A stretch of 64,000 bases of DNA from Thalassotalea sediminis (GCF_030295915.1 NZ_AP027361.1:2728001-2792000), one strand, 5' to 3'; positions 27,653-40,820 are shown, counted from the first letter of the stretch. Notes: a model not told the origin generated them from the letters alone. Numbers and translations: made by a program.

Positions 27653-28955
27653 GATGCCCCCCTGCTTGGTAAGGACAACACTTATTCTCTATATGCTGAA
27701 CAAAATCATCAGTAAAATAATTAAGAGCGCTACGTAAAGGTTCAACAGCACCAGGTGCCAAAGCACAATGCGTTTTTCCTATCCACATAAAGTCACAAAG
27801 TCTATAGAGCTCGTCTATATCAGAGAGCTGTCCTTGACCACACTCTATGCGTGTTAGTATCTCTAACGCCCATGGTGTACCATCACGACATGGGGTACAC
27901 CAACCACATGACTCCTGTGCAAAAAATTGCATTAAATTCTTCACCATTGCTACAGGGCAGTTTTTATCATCTAATACAATCAATCCTCCCGTACCCAAGC
28001 GGCTACCTGCTTTTGCAATCGAATCATAGTCCATCGCAACATCTAAATGTTCAGGTAACAGAAAGTCTGTTGAGGCGCCTCCAGGCAATAGTCCTTTTAA
28101 TGATAAACCTTCTAACATACCGCCAGCATGGTCATTCAACACTTGACCAATCGTAGCGCCCATTGGTAATTCCCATAAACCTGGTTTTTTTATTCTACCG
28201 CTAGCACCATATATTTTTGTCCCGGCATCACTATTTGGTGCATGTCGTTGATACCATTCAACGCCATGATTAAAAATATGCGGCAGATTACTTAATGTTT
28301 CTACGTTGTTAACAATGGTAGGTTTGCCAAATAACCCTGCAACTTGCGGAAAAGGAGGCTTAGCACGCGGATTTGCCCGTTTGCCTTCTAAGGCATTAAT
28401 TAATGCCGTTTCTTCGCCACAAATGTAACGTCCAGCACTGGTATGCAAGTAAAGTTCTAGGCTATAACCACTATGCTGTATATCTTTTCCTAACCAACCA
28501 TCTTGATAAGCTTCGTCAACTGCCTGTTGCAATCGTTTAGCTGCCAGATGGTATTCGCCACGAAGAAAGATATACGCTTTAGTGGCACCGATAATGTAAC
28601 CGGCAATAATCATCGACTCGATAAGTTGATGAGGTACGCCCTCTAAAAGCCACCTGTCTTTGAACGTACCTGGCTCCATTTCATCAGCGTTACAGATTAG
28701 ATATTTGTCTTCCTCTGCTTTTGGGTCATTCTCCTCAAATTGCGGAACAAAACTCCATTTCATCCCCGTTGGAAAACCAGCACCACCCCGCCCTTTTAAC
28801 CCAGATGCCTTAACAACGTCTAATGCATCATTAGGACTTAATTCACTTAACACTTTTTTCGCAGCTACATAGCCATTTTCCTCACAATACTGCTGAATAT
28901 TGAGTGGCTGCGTTGTATTAATTAAATACGTCAAAGGGTGAGTTAATGCATCCAT
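27645..28955 (-). CDS. nuoF: NADH-quinone oxidoreductase subunit F (FMN and NADH-binding)
   Basis: A 436-aa subunit where NADH binds and gives a hydride to FMN. Seen: the nucleotide loop GLKGRGGAGFPTGMKWSF, CNADEMEPGTFKDR, GEETALINALEGKRA, and cluster N3 ligands in SCGWCTPCRDG plus a late Cys in GKTHCALAPGA. Length matches E. coli NuoF (445 aa). It overlaps nuoE by one base (TAATG). Confidence 0.97.
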   Translation of the reverse strand: MDALTHPLTYLINTTQPLNIQQYCEENGYVAAKKVLSELSPNDALDVVKASGLKGRGGAGFPTGMKWSFVPQFEENDPKAEEDKYLICNADEMEPGTFKDRWLLEGVPHQLIESMIIAGYIIGATKAYIFLRGEYHLAAKRLQQAVDEAYQDGWLGKDIQHSGYSLELYLHTSAGRYICGEETALINALEGKRANPRAKPPFPQVAGLFGKPTIVNNVETLSNLPHIFNHGVEWYQRHAPNSDAGTKIYGASGRIKKPGLWELPMGATIGQVLNDHAGGMLEGLSLKGLLPGGASTDFLLPEHLDVAMDYDSIAKAGSRLGTGGLIVLDDKNCPVAMVKNLMQFFAQESCGWCTPCRDGTPWALEILTRIECGQGQLSDIDELYRLCDFMWIGKTHCALAPGAVEPLRSALNYFTDDFVQHIENKCCPYQAGGHHG

Positions 28956-29482
28956 TACACTTTCCCCTTCGCTTCAGTTGCATAAAGTGTTTGTAAAATA
29001 TCAATAACACTTTCCGGCGTTAACTGCTGATAATGTTCTCGTCCAATCATCATGACAGGCGCCTTATCACATCCGCCTAAACACACATTTGATAACAGTG
29101 TAAACATGCCATCATCAGTGGTCTCACCATAATCGATGGATAAATAGTCTTTTATTGCAGCTAGTACCTCATCATATCCACATAAATGACAGCTAATACT
29201 GTTACATAAATGAATAACATATTTGCCTACTGGTTGACGGTATATAAGGTTATAAAAGGTCGCAACACCTTCCAAATCAGCAACAGAAATACGTAAATAA
29301 TGCGCTATAGCATGTAATGCGTCGTCACTTATCCAGCCACGGTTTAATTGCACTATTTTTAAAGCTTCAATACCACAGGCTTCTCTTGTCGCCATTATGC
29401 TCACTTCATGATCAATAGCAGACCTTTCTTGATCGCTGAGATAATCAAGTGGTAAGACGTTTTGTGGGTTTATTGCTTTCAT
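28955..29482 (-). CDS. nuoE: NADH-quinone oxidoreductase subunit E
   Basis: A 175-aa thioredoxin-fold subunit with 2Fe-2S cluster N1a, paired with NuoF at the tip of the peripheral arm. The four ligands are in CNSISCHLCG (first Cys plus the one five residues on) and CLGGCDKAPVMM. The N-terminal helical domain (GISDDALHAIAHYL-like segment) is typical. A four-base gap separates it from nuoCD. Confidence 0.95.
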   Translation of the reverse strand: MKAINPQNVLPLDYLSDQERSAIDHEVSIMATREACGIEALKIVQLNRGWISDDALHAIAHYLRISVADLEGVATFYNLIYRQPVGKYVIHLCNSISCHLCGYDEVLAAIKDYLSIDYGETTDDGMFTLLSNVCLGGCDKAPVMMIGREHYQQLTPESVIDILQTLYATEAKGKV

Positions 29483-29486
29483 TTCA

Positions 29487-31286
29487 TTACCTATCCACGT
29501 CAGCCATTACGTAATCAATACTACCGAGGGTTGCAATTAAATCGGCAACCATCTGGCCGCGAGCTATTTGAGGGATCATTTGTAAGTGCGCAAAACTTGG
29601 CGTACGAATTCTTGTACGATAACTCATGGTACTGCCATCGCTAATAAGGTGGTATGCCATGATGCCTTTTGTCGCCTCCACAGCTACGGACACTTCACCC
29701 GTAGGTATTGTTGGCCCCCAAGAAACATTAACAAAATGAGGTATTAAGGTATCAATATCTGTCATCGTTCTAGCTTTATCAGGAGGTGTGGATTGTGGAT
29801 GCTCGGCTTTGTAGGGGCCACTCGGCATATTATTTAAACATTGTTCAATAATACGAATACTTTGCCTCATCTCTTCAATACGCACACGGCACCGATCATA
29901 ACAATCGCCATGACTTCCAGTCGGTACTTCAAAATCAAACTGATCATAACCGCCGTAAGGACGCTGTTTACGAAGATCCCACGCATAACCGGTTGCACGT
30001 AATCCTGGTCCTGTTACTCCCCAGTCAAGCGCTTCTTTTGCAGAATAAGCACCAATACCTTGTGTTCGCTGTTTCAAAATGCCGTTTTGCATCACCATCT
30101 TTTCATATTCATCTAATCGCGCGGGCAAGTAATTAACATATTCACGAACCAGCTTATCCCAGCCTTTGGGTAAGTCTGACGCGATTCCACCAATACGAAA
30201 CCAGCTTGGGTGCATCCTTGCCCCAGAAATCGCTTCGACAATGGTAAATAGTTTTTCACGGTCAACGAACATATAGAATATAGGCGATAACGCGCCTACA
30301 TCTTGCGCAAATGTCCCATAAAACAATAAGTGACTTAGAATACGGAACATCTCAGCAGTCATAATTCGCGCTACTTTTGCCCGCTCAGGCACAGCTATAC
30401 CTGCCAGTTTTTCAACAGCCATTACATAAGGGAAGTTATTCATCACCCCCCCTAAGTAATCGATACGATCGGTGTAAGGGATGTAGCTATGCCAAGATTG
30501 GCGCTCTCCCATTTTTTCTGCACCTCGGTGGTGATAGCCAATATCAGGTACGCAGTCGACAATTTCCTCGCCATCCATTTGTAAAACAATTCTAAAAGCG
30601 CCGTGAACACTTGGGTGATTTGGTCCTAAGTTTAAAAACATAAAGTCGTTGTCAGGACCTTGTCGTTTCATGCCCCACGCTTCAGGATTAAACTGTAAGG
30701 CCTGTTGCTCTTCATCTTGTTTATTAGATGGTAAGGTAAAAGGATCCATCTCAGTTGCTCGTGCAGGATGCGTTTTTAATAGTGGATGACCTTGCCATGT
30801 ATGTGGCATTAGAATACGCGTTAAATAAGGGTGATTATGAAAAACCACGCCAAACATATCCCACACTTCTCTTTCATACCAGTTGGCGTTAGGCCAATAT
30901 TGACATACACTTTCAATGTTTTTATCACTGGCAGAAAGTGCAATTTTTATCCGAACATCTTGGTTTCTTTCAGTTGAGATAAGATGATAACTTATTGTAA
31001 TGTCTCTAACATATTTTGATTTATTGCGTCTTTCGCTTTCATCAATTGCGGTAATATCAAAGCAAAGGTTAAAAGGTTCAGCAAGTTCATGACGAACCAC
31101 TTGCATTACAGGGATTAGATCAGCCTTTTGCACCCATAAGGTTGGAATATCATCACAAATATGGTCTTTATCACATGCCATATACAGCGGTATGTCGCTA
31201 ATAAGTGCGCGTATTTCTTCGATAATGGGAATATGAACTGGCTGCTGCCAGTCGCGACTAACAGATAAATCTACTTGAAAACTCAT
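29487..31286 (-). CDS. nuoCD: NADH-quinone oxidoreductase fused subunit CD
   Basis: The 599-aa protein fuses subunit C (about residues 1-190) to subunit D (about 200-599), as in E. coli (600 aa). The C part has [23 protein letters not shown]. The D part has the quinone-site loop [13 protein letters not shown], with the catalytic His, and [19 protein letters not shown]; the conserved ending is [12 protein letters not shown]. The fusion is a marker of gammaproteobacterial and some related complex I. It overlaps nuoB by four bases. Confidence 0.97.
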   Translation of the reverse strand: MSFQVDLSVSRDWQQPVHIPIIEEIRALISDIPLYMACDKDHICDDIPTLWVQKADLIPVMQVVRHELAEPFNLCFDITAIDESERRNKSKYVRDITISYHLISTERNQDVRIKIALSASDKNIESVCQYWPNANWYEREVWDMFGVVFHNHPYLTRILMPHTWQGHPLLKTHPARATEMDPFTLPSNKQDEEQQALQFNPEAWGMKRQGPDNDFMFLNLGPNHPSVHGAFRIVLQMDGEEIVDCVPDIGYHHRGAEKMGERQSWHSYIPYTDRIDYLGGVMNNFPYVMAVEKLAGIAVPERAKVARIMTAEMFRILSHLLFYGTFAQDVGALSPIFYMFVDREKLFTIVEAISGARMHPSWFRIGGIASDLPKGWDKLVREYVNYLPARLDEYEKMVMQNGILKQRTQGIGAYSAKEALDWGVTGPGLRATGYAWDLRKQRPYGGYDQFDFEVPTGSHGDCYDRCRVRIEEMRQSIRIIEQCLNNMPSGPYKAEHPQSTPPDKARTMTDIDTLIPHFVNVSWGPTIPTGEVSVAVEATKGIMAYHLISDGSTMSYRTRIRTPSFAHLQMIPQIARGQMVADLIATLGSIDYVMADVDR

Positions 31287-31921
31287 ATGGAATCAGGCTC
31301 ATCTAAGTTCGTAGTTGCGATACGATGTTCATGTTTTATGTCGCGTAACGACGGTTTAGCAATCTCAGTGACATTGCCGCCATCAACAAGCCAACTTATC
31401 TTTCTTGGTTGATGCGCAATTTTGCTTTGTAAGAGTAGTATTGCTTCCATTAAAGCTTCAGGCCGCGGAGGACATCCTGGTACATAAACATCGACGGGAA
31501 TAAACTTATCCACGCCTTGTACAACACTATATATGTCATACATACCACCAGAGTTGGCACAAGAGCCCATTGAAATAACCCATTTAGGTTCGAGTAATTG
31601 TTGATAAAGGTGCTGAATTACCGGTGCCATTTTTCTAAAGCAAGTGCCAGATATCACCATGAGATCAGCCTGTCTTGGTGTAGCTCTAATTACCTCGGCA
31701 CCAAAACGAGCGATATCATGCCTCGAAGTAAAACTTGTTGCCATTTCTACATAACAACAGCTCAAGCCAAAATTAAATGGCCATATTGAGTTTTTCCGCC
31801 CCCAATTTGCCAAGTCATCAAGTTTTGAAAATAAAATATTACGTTGAAGTTCTTGTTCAACTTTTTGCTTTGACTGAAACAACTGTTTATCAAGTTCAGC
31901 TTTGGTTAGCGACCACTCCAT
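31283..31921 (-). CDS. nuoB: NADH-quinone oxidoreductase subunit B
   Basis: A 212-aa subunit holding cluster N2, the last electron carrier before quinone. Ligand cysteines: the tandem pair in LSCCYVEMA, one in [12 protein letters not shown] and one in [10 protein letters not shown]. The arginine-rich loop [27 protein letters not shown], next to the quinone pocket, is complete. It overlaps nuoA by one base. Confidence 0.97.
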   Translation of the reverse strand: MEWSLTKAELDKQLFQSKQKVEQELQRNILFSKLDDLANWGRKNSIWPFNFGLSCCYVEMATSFTSRHDIARFGAEVIRATPRQADLMVISGTCFRKMAPVIQHLYQQLLEPKWVISMGSCANSGGMYDIYSVVQGVDKFIPVDVYVPGCPPRPEALMEAILLLQSKIAHQPRKISWLVDGGNVTEIAKPSLRDIKHEHRIATTNLDEPDSI

Positions 31922-32346
31922 TAGCGCTCCCTCACAACTTTCGTCGTATAACTTTGTTCAGACTTTACTGGCAAGTGACGATGTTTAAGCGATAAAGCGC
32001 CAATTCGAAATAGGTAGATCAGCGCAGCTAATAAGATGGCGATAAAAATAGAAGCTTCAATAAACCCTGGCCAACCAGATTCTTTAAAGGCAATCACCCA
32101 TGCAAATAAAAAAATGGTTTCAAGATCAAAAATAACGAAAAAAATAGCGTATAGAAAGAAATGTGAAGTAAAGCGGGTTTTGTTGTCGTTTACCGAAATA
32201 ACGCCAGATTCATAGGGAATATTCTTTGCTGGCAATTTTGCTTTAGTACCAAGGACATGTGAAAGCACCATCATGACAGTCAACATAATGATTAATGTCA
32301 AAAAATATGCTGCAATTGGCCAAATTAACGTGATTTGCCCACTCAT
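31921..32346 (-). CDS. nuoA: NADH-quinone oxidoreductase subunit A
   Basis: A 141-aa three-helix subunit (ND3 homologue) and the first gene of the complex I operon. The flexible loop contains IPYESG, although the usual loop cysteine is replaced here ([13 protein letters not shown]). [14 protein letters not shown] marks the second helix. The start is the ATG at 32346, because GGGGAG lies 8 bases upstream; a TTG at 32397 lacks a ribosome site. Confidence 0.95.
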   Translation of the reverse strand: MSGQITLIWPIAAYFLTLIIMLTVMMVLSHVLGTKAKLPAKNIPYESGVISVNDNKTRFTSHFFLYAIFFVIFDLETIFLFAWVIAFKESGWPGFIEASIFIAILLAALIYLFRIGALSLKHRHLPVKSEQSYTTKVVRER

Positions 32347-32472
32347 CTTCGAGTCTCCCCAAATGTTTACCATTTGATTTAATGACACGATAGACAACTA
32401 GCTTATCGATTATTTACGTACTCTCACATCTTTAGCTATGCTTGAGTGCGTATTTTTTATACAGACAATTTA

Positions 32473-32500
32473 ATAATAAGATAAAGAATAGATTTTGCAA
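32473..32500 (-). promoter_or_regulatory. nuoA: Candidate promoter for the nuo operon
   Basis: Read on the minus strand: -35 TTGCAA (32500-32495), 16 bases, -10 TATTAT (32478-32473), leaving a leader of about 120 bases before nuoA. Weak on its own, but it is the best pair of boxes in the region. Confidence 0.35.
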
Positions 32501-32703
32501 ATTTACTTGCTATTCAAATAATTATATAAAAAAGAACGAGTAAAGTCGCTTCAACTGCCGGCAACAGGCAGCAAAAAGGCCTGGTAGATAAACTACCAAC
32601 AGTGAAAAGATAAGCACTAGCCCAATGTTAATGAAGAGATTAACATTATTATACGAAAAATCCCTGAAAACGATAAAACTGCACTTAACCGACATTATAG
32701 TTC

Positions 32704-32736
32704 AAACCACTTAAAATACGCACTTTTAAGTGGTTT
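32704..32736. terminator. Terminator-like hairpin after the Lon-related gene
   Basis: A perfect 13-bp inverted repeat, AAACCACTTAAAA and TTTTAAGTGGTTT, with loop TACGCAC. The T-run is longer on the plus strand (T6) than on the minus strand (T3), although the gene it follows is on the minus strand. It may also block plus-strand readthrough. Confidence 0.65.
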
Positions 32737-32750
32737 TTTAACGAAAACAA

Positions 32751-35144
32751 TTACTCTTCTGAACCATTAATGAGTTCTGACAAATGGCTAAGTTTATCTA
32801 ACACTAGCGCATGAATGGACTTTCTCGGGTATCGACCAACACTGTTTCTAACCCCGGCAGATTGCCCCATCAGTATTTCCATCGATTGGTCAACATTATC
32901 TACTGCGTAAATATGAAACTTTTTCGCAGCAACGGCAGCAATGACCTCAGGTGCAAGCATCAAGTTCGCCACATTTGTTTTTGGAATAATGACCCCTTGC
33001 TCACCTGTTAAGCCTTTGTCTTTGCATAAACGATAAAAGCCTTCGATTTTCTCATTAACACCACCAATAGATTGTACTTCACCATGTTGGTTCATCGACC
33101 CTGTTATCGCTATACCTTGCTCAATAGGTAATTGTGAAATTGCCGAAATTAAGGCGCATAGTTCAGCCATCGATGCACTGTCGCCATCTATATGACCATA
33201 AGACTGTTCAATGGCGATATTAGCCGATATGGCCACCGGAAAGTCTTGCCCGTATTTGTGACCAATATAGCCACTCAATAAGAGAACCCCTTTTGAGTGT
33301 ATAGATTTGCCCAAATCTACTTCGCGTTCAATGTCTGTAATACCGTGGCTACCCGCGTAAACCGTTGCAGTGATCCTTGCTGGTGTACCAAAAACACTAT
33401 CGCCAATTTCTAGAACCGTTAAGCCATTAACTTTACCAACTTGAGCACCTTGTGTACTGATTAATACTTGCTCTTCCTTTATCTCATCTAACCATGCTTC
33501 ACTAATTCTCCCAGTACGTCGCTCCCTAGCAGCCATCGCTTTTATAACGTGTTCTGCTGTTAGCGCGCCCTCAATATTGTCTTTACGTAACAAATAAACA
33601 GATTCATCGAGTAAATCATTAACTTGTACAATATTGGCTGACATTTTATGTTGATGTTCAGCACGACGTAATGCATACCGAATAAGCTCCATTACGGCAC
33701 CGTTATCTATCTCTGGATATGCTTGCTGATAGCCTCTTTGGCGAATAAGTTGCGTGTATTCTGCGAGGTTTTCTTCATTGGTATCTAAATAACGATCAAA
33801 GTCAGCTAATACACGAAACAGTTCAGTAAACTCTTGATCATAATCTTGCAATAAATAGTAAATGTCAGCATCGCCTAGTAGAACAACTTTAACTTGTAAT
33901 GGAATTTTTTCAGGCTGTAAGCTAAATGAACTAGGTTGTGCAAATTCCGAATAAGGGTTTTCAATCGTAATCTCTTGTGTTTTTAAGGCAAGCTTCAACT
34001 TTGCCCACACCAAAGGTTGATTTAATAGCTTTTCAGCTTCTAGCAACAAATAGCCACCATTGGCGCGATGCAGTGCGCCTGGCCGAATTAATCGATAACT
34101 ACTATATGTACTACCTTGAAAAGTGGCAAAGTCTACATGACCGAATAAGTTTTGAAACGTAGGGTTTTGTTCATAAACAACAGGTGCACCTTCACCAATA
34201 CTTCTTGGCACAAGTAAGTTTGGTAGAAATCGTTCTACCATAAGTTTTCGCGTATCTTTGTCATTACGGTGCTGTTCATTGCTTTCATCTACTAGTACTT
34301 CAAGTACAGCATCAACGACATGGCTTTTTACCTTTGATAAATATTTTAAGACACCAATATTACTGGCAAACTCATGTTCAAGTTCTTTTAAAAACGGACG
34401 AATACTTTGCTCTGCGGTTTCATGCTTTAATTTTCGTAACTTATCTGAAGAAATACGCTTCCATTGCGGTAGTTCAATAAGTTGTTCAGAAAGCAATCCC
34501 TCTAACTCTTCTAATAACGCATAGAATTCATTACGTTTTGCTTCGTCTAAGTTAGCAAATTCTTTATCATTTAATGGTTTACCATTTACAAGTGGCGCAA
34601 AGGTTATTTCGCCAGCCTCTTCATAAACAACCACTTCATGTTGTAACGCTATTGCTTCAACGTTAGCGATTGCTTCATCATATTTTCGATTAAATTCTCG
34701 ATCGATAGCTGCTTTTTGACGTTGATAGCTCGGGTTATCAAAAATTTCGGGAAATAAATCTAATAACTCGTCAATGAACGTATTCATTCGTTTGACTAGT
34801 TGCTTTCCATCACCAGGGCTTACATATAACTTGTATGGTGCGTGAATATCATCGAAATTATTAATGTAACACCACTCGGCAGGTGTTGGTTGTTCACTGG
34901 CAAGCTGTGTCAGCATTTGTTTCACGAGTGTTTGGCGTCCAGTTCCATGTTGCCCCATCGCAAAAACGTTAAAACCACGTGTTTGCATTGATAAACCAAA
35001 CTCAAGGGCTTCTTTGGCGCGTTGATGACCTAAAAATATAGATGATTGAGAATGATCTTGAACAATACTCTCGAAAAAAGAAGCATCGAGTTGTGCGGTT
35101 AGCTTCTCTGGCGCCAATCGATATTGGCTAACGCTTAGGGTCAT
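32751..35144 (-). CDS. Lon-related AAA+ ATP-dependent protease (PF13654 type)
   Basis: A 797-aa cytoplasmic protein. The N-terminal AAA-type domain has FAMGQHGTGRQT as its Walker A, with Arg in the usual Lys position, as I recall for this subfamily. A helical insertion (about 120-260) follows, then a second AAA part (ANGGYLLLEAEKLL, VVLLGDADIYYLL). The C-terminal Lon protease domain (about 560-760) has the catalytic Ser in DGDSASMAEL and Lys in GGVNEKIEGFY, so the Ser-Lys dyad is intact. It differs from classical Lon in having no substrate-binding N-domain. It is a single-gene unit between ybeL and the nuo operon. Confidence 0.9.
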   Translation of the reverse strand: MTLSVSQYRLAPEKLTAQLDASFFESIVQDHSQSSIFLGHQRAKEALEFGLSMQTRGFNVFAMGQHGTGRQTLVKQMLTQLASEQPTPAEWCYINNFDDIHAPYKLYVSPGDGKQLVKRMNTFIDELLDLFPEIFDNPSYQRQKAAIDREFNRKYDEAIANVEAIALQHEVVVYEEAGEITFAPLVNGKPLNDKEFANLDEAKRNEFYALLEELEGLLSEQLIELPQWKRISSDKLRKLKHETAEQSIRPFLKELEHEFASNIGVLKYLSKVKSHVVDAVLEVLVDESNEQHRNDKDTRKLMVERFLPNLLVPRSIGEGAPVVYEQNPTFQNLFGHVDFATFQGSTYSSYRLIRPGALHRANGGYLLLEAEKLLNQPLVWAKLKLALKTQEITIENPYSEFAQPSSFSLQPEKIPLQVKVVLLGDADIYYLLQDYDQEFTELFRVLADFDRYLDTNEENLAEYTQLIRQRGYQQAYPEIDNGAVMELIRYALRRAEHQHKMSANIVQVNDLLDESVYLLRKDNIEGALTAEHVIKAMAARERRTGRISEAWLDEIKEEQVLISTQGAQVGKVNGLTVLEIGDSVFGTPARITATVYAGSHGITDIEREVDLGKSIHSKGVLLLSGYIGHKYGQDFPVAISANIAIEQSYGHIDGDSASMAELCALISAISQLPIEQGIAITGSMNQHGEVQSIGGVNEKIEGFYRLCKDKGLTGEQGVIIPKTNVANLMLAPEVIAAVAAKKFHIYAVDNVDQSMEILMGQSAGVRNSVGRYPRKSIHALVLDKLSHLSELINGSEE

Positions 35145-35285
35145 ATTGGTAATACCTGAGTACAGAAAATAAATTATTCACGGATAGATGGTTGTCATTC
35201 TTCTACTAAAGGGGGAAACCATCCTTGATAATATAAAACAAGCATAGTGTACTCTGAACTGAGGCTTAGTCGCAAAAAAACGTCA

Positions 35286-35765
35286 CTAAGGTGTTAAACT
35301 TTGTCGCATAAATTGATCATGACCACAATACATACAGTTCTCAACCGTCGACATATGCGTAATAGGAGTTGCATTTTTACATTTCTGACATTCAAGCATA
35401 CCGAAACCAATAATATCGCCCGTTTTATAGATGCCATTATGGTGAAAATCATCAGGTAATTCAGCCCATTCTACTTGTGATTTATCAGTAATATTTGCCA
35501 TAACAGCCCAAAAAGACTCTTTCATCAATGCCAAATAAATCGAATGCTTAGCGTCTTCTTGAGTTTGTGAATAAAACTCTTGCAAATCATACTGAAAATT
35601 AGTGACAAACTGCTTTACACGTTCTTCTGGTAATTGCTCCATCGCTAACATTACAGATTTTGCTTGCTCTACTAATTCGACAATTTGCGTTACCTCATGT
35701 TTCTTCACATCAGTTAACCAATCAGACATACCTTGATAAAACTCAGAAAAGCGGTCTTTTTTCAT
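35286..35765 (-). CDS. ybeL: YbeL-like zinc-ribbon protein (DUF1451)
   Basis: A 159-aa cytoplasmic protein of unknown role. The N-terminal two thirds are helical. The C-terminus is a zinc ribbon with CQKC and CMYC pairs (about residues 125-150; GFGMLECQKCKNA, ENCMYCGHDQF). It matches E. coli YbeL in length and in position, divergent from leuS at the edge of the same conserved cluster. Confidence 0.88.
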   Translation of the reverse strand: MKKDRFSEFYQGMSDWLTDVKKHEVTQIVELVEQAKSVMLAMEQLPEERVKQFVTNFQYDLQEFYSQTQEDAKHSIYLALMKESFWAVMANITDKSQVEWAELPDDFHHNGIYKTGDIIGFGMLECQKCKNATPITHMSTVENCMYCGHDQFMRQSLTP

Positions 35766-35964
35766 TATACTTCCGTCATTTATTAGTATTAAAAATGAGT
35801 ATAGCAGTTGTTCTCTTCAGCGTTAACCTTTGTTGCTTTGCTAACAAAAATACCTATTTTTGAATGTTAGTAAACTACTTCATTCTCAATTACGCATTTT
35901 CGCATAAAATAGCAGCATATAAACTTGTCGCGCTTACAGAAAATCATGTATTCTATGGCAATAA

Positions 35965-38600
<2,636 letters not shown>

Positions 38601-38601
<1 letters not shown>

Positions 38602-39113
38602 TGACAAAAGTAAGCAGTAACTTACCTACTAACACAAAGGTGTTCAGCATAATGCTGTTCACCTTGCTACTAAGCGCCTGTGGTTTTCAACTTCGTGGAA
38701 ACTATTTGCTAGCGCCAGAACTTCAGCATTTAAATGTAAGTTCGGTAGACCGCTACGGTGAACTTACACGGCTAACTATACAGCATTTACAACGAAACCA
38801 AGTCAAAGTAGCTAAAAAATTTGATAACACCCTACCCGAGTTGAGAATTTTAAAAGACAAACTTGATAGAAGAACACTTTCAGTTTTCCCCAATGGTCAA
38901 GTTGCGGAATATGAATTAATTTATACAGTGAAGTATCAACTAAGGTTTACTGAACAAGATCCAATTAATTTTAAATTCGAACTCAATCGGGATTACCAAG
39001 ATGACCCCGATATTGCGCTGGCTAAAAGTCGTGAACTAGCAATGATGTTAAAAGAAATGCGTATTGAGGCAGCGGATAAAATACTGCGCAATATGGCAAG
39101 TATTCAACGTTAA
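38601..39113 (+). CDS. lptE: LPS-assembly lipoprotein LptE
   Basis: A 170-aa outer-membrane lipoprotein that plugs the LptD barrel and delivers lipopolysaccharide to the surface. The lipobox is LLSAC, with the lipid Cys at 27, followed by the family hallmark GFQLRGNYLL. The rest forms the small alpha/beta roll (VAEYELIYTVKYQL). Its position between leuS and holA matches E. coli. The start shares a base with the leuS stop. Confidence 0.94.
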
Positions 39114-39127
39114 TATAAGCGATACTC

Positions 39128-40177
39128 GTGAGAATATACCATAACCAACTAACTGCAACACTCGGCAAGCCTCCATTGCCAGTTTGGCTCATTTTTGGTG
39201 ATGAACCTTGGCAAAAAACCAATAGTATTTTTACCATCAAACAGCATTTTCAACAGCAAGGTTTTGAAGAAATTATTCAGTTTTCTGTTGACGATAAATT
39301 TGATTGGACGCAACTGGTTCAGGAATATCAGGCGATGAGTTTATTCTCAAGTTTGCGTATTATTGAACTTGAGTTATTAACGACTAAAATTGGTGATACT
39401 GGTAGCAAAATACTCACCGAGTTAGCGCAGCAATTAGTACCTGATGTATTGTTGTTAATACATGGCAACAAACTCGATGGCGCTACACAAAAACGTAAAT
39501 GGTTTAAAGCATTAGAGTCTAATGGTGCTTATTTACCGCTTTATGATATTGAAGGCAAACACCTGCAACAATGGATTCAAAAACAATCGCGTGCATACCA
39601 ACTTAATATGCTTCCAGATGTCGTATTTATGCTCGCTGAACTATTTGAAGGTAACTTAAACGCCTTAGACCAAGAACTACAAAAGCTATCAATTCTATTT
39701 GGTCAGCAATTAATCACGACCGAACAAGCGCAACAATTAATGATCAAACAGGCAAAGTTTAACCCGTTTCAACTAATAGACGCTATGTTACAAGGCGATA
39801 TGGCTAAATGCATCAGCATGCTTGATCAACTACAGCACGACGGTACAGCTGCAGGTCAATTGTTATGGTTTATTCATAAAGAGATCAAACAATTAAATCA
39901 GATGCAAGAACAATTATCATCTGGTCAAGACATCGCTGCTGTTTTCAAGGAGTTTCGAATTTGGGAAAAGCGTAAGCCCCTTTATCAAAAAGCGCTAAAC
40001 ACCGTATCTTCTAAGCACATGGCACTTGCGCTTTCGAGGATCGCTGACGTAGATCTTACCATGAAAACATCGAGCGACTTTAATCCCTTTGTATTAATTA
40101 CAGATGTGATCACAACGCTATATCACGGTGAAGTAACAACAGAGCTTTCATTAAATTATGAGTACTTACACGCCTAA
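39128..40177 (+). CDS. holA: DNA polymerase III subunit delta
   Basis: HolA is the clamp-loader subunit that opens the beta sliding clamp. The 349-aa protein (E. coli 343) has the N-terminal AAA-like domain LIFGDEPWQKTNSI, with no functional P-loop, as expected. MSLFSSLRIIEL is the clamp-contact region, and LLIHGNKLDGATQKRKWFKAL follows. The start is a GTG 14 bases after lptE. The end overlaps nadD by 20 bases. Confidence 0.94.
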   Translation: MRIYHNQLTATLGKPPLPVWLIFGDEPWQKTNSIFTIKQHFQQQGFEEIIQFSVDDKFDWTQLVQEYQAMSLFSSLRIIELELLTTKIGDTGSKILTELAQQLVPDVLLLIHGNKLDGATQKRKWFKALESNGAYLPLYDIEGKHLQQWIQKQSRAYQLNMLPDVVFMLAELFEGNLNALDQELQKLSILFGQQLITTEQAQQLMIKQAKFNPFQLIDAMLQGDMAKCISMLDQLQHDGTAAGQLLWFIHKEIKQLNQMQEQLSSGQDIAAVFKEFRIWEKRKPLYQKALNTVSSKHMALALSRIADVDLTMKTSSDFNPFVLITDVITTLYHGEVTTELSLNYEYLHA

Positions 40178-40820
40178 TAAATACGGCAAGCGCATAGGTA
40201 TATTAGGCGGCACCTTTGATCCTATTCATAACGGCCATATATACCCTGCAATAAAATGTATCGAGTATTTATCGTTGGCTCAGTTACACCTTATGCCCGC
40301 TCATATCCCACCGCATAAACAAGGCACCGTAGCAAGTGCGGAACATCGAAAAAACATGGTTTCATTGGCTTGCAATGTCCATGAAAAGCTCATATTAAAC
40401 GATAGAGAACTGAAACGTAACACCCCTTCTTATACCGTAGATACACTTGCTGAGATTAAACAACATCATCCAGATTGGCAGCTCTATTTTATTGTTGGTA
40501 TGGACTCATTACTCACATTTACTTCCTGGTATCAATGGCAAAGCATTCTTAAATATTGCCATTTAGTGGTTACACTCAGACCTGGCTATCATCGAGATAC
40601 GCTATCTAATGAAAACTTAGCAACACTGACACCATACTTTGCAAAACAACAGGACGAGTTATTCACTATACGTGCAGGCTTAATTGCTTTTATTCAACAA
40701 GAAGTGCTTGATATATCGTCAACGCAAATAAGAGAAACCCTTGCTCAGAACAAAATAACGACGCTAGATATGCCAAGTAACGTCTTAGACTACATTCAGC
40801 AACATAATTTGTATCGTTAA
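40158..40820 (+). CDS. nadD: Nicotinate-nucleotide adenylyltransferase
   Basis: NadD joins nicotinate mononucleotide to AMP in NAD synthesis. The 220-aa protein has the nucleotidyl-transferase signature GILGGTFDPIHNGH, with HNGH binding ATP. The mononucleotide site is in MPAHIPPHK, SYTVDTLAEI and FIVGMDSLLTF, and DISSTQIRE stands at the end. It begins inside the holA 3' end, so translation is probably coupled. Confidence 0.96.
   Translation: MSTYTPNKYGKRIGILGGTFDPIHNGHIYPAIKCIEYLSLAQLHLMPAHIPPHKQGTVASAEHRKNMVSLACNVHEKLILNDRELKRNTPSYTVDTLAEIKQHHPDWQLYFIVGMDSLLTFTSWYQWQSILKYCHLVVTLRPGYHRDTLSNENLATLTPYFAKQQDELFTIRAGLIAFIQQEVLDISSTQIRETLAQNKITTLDMPSNVLDYIQQHNLYR

Larger units (their letters stand above)
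32347..32750. other. Intergenic region upstream of the nuo operon
   Basis: About 400 bases with no gene. It holds a candidate nuo promoter, two adjacent hairpins (CTGCC/GGCAG at 32555-32571 and TGGTAG/CTACCA at 32582-32598), and the terminator-like hairpin after the Lon-related gene. The two hairpins could be part of upstream control of nuo. No known regulator site is identified. Confidence 0.45.
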
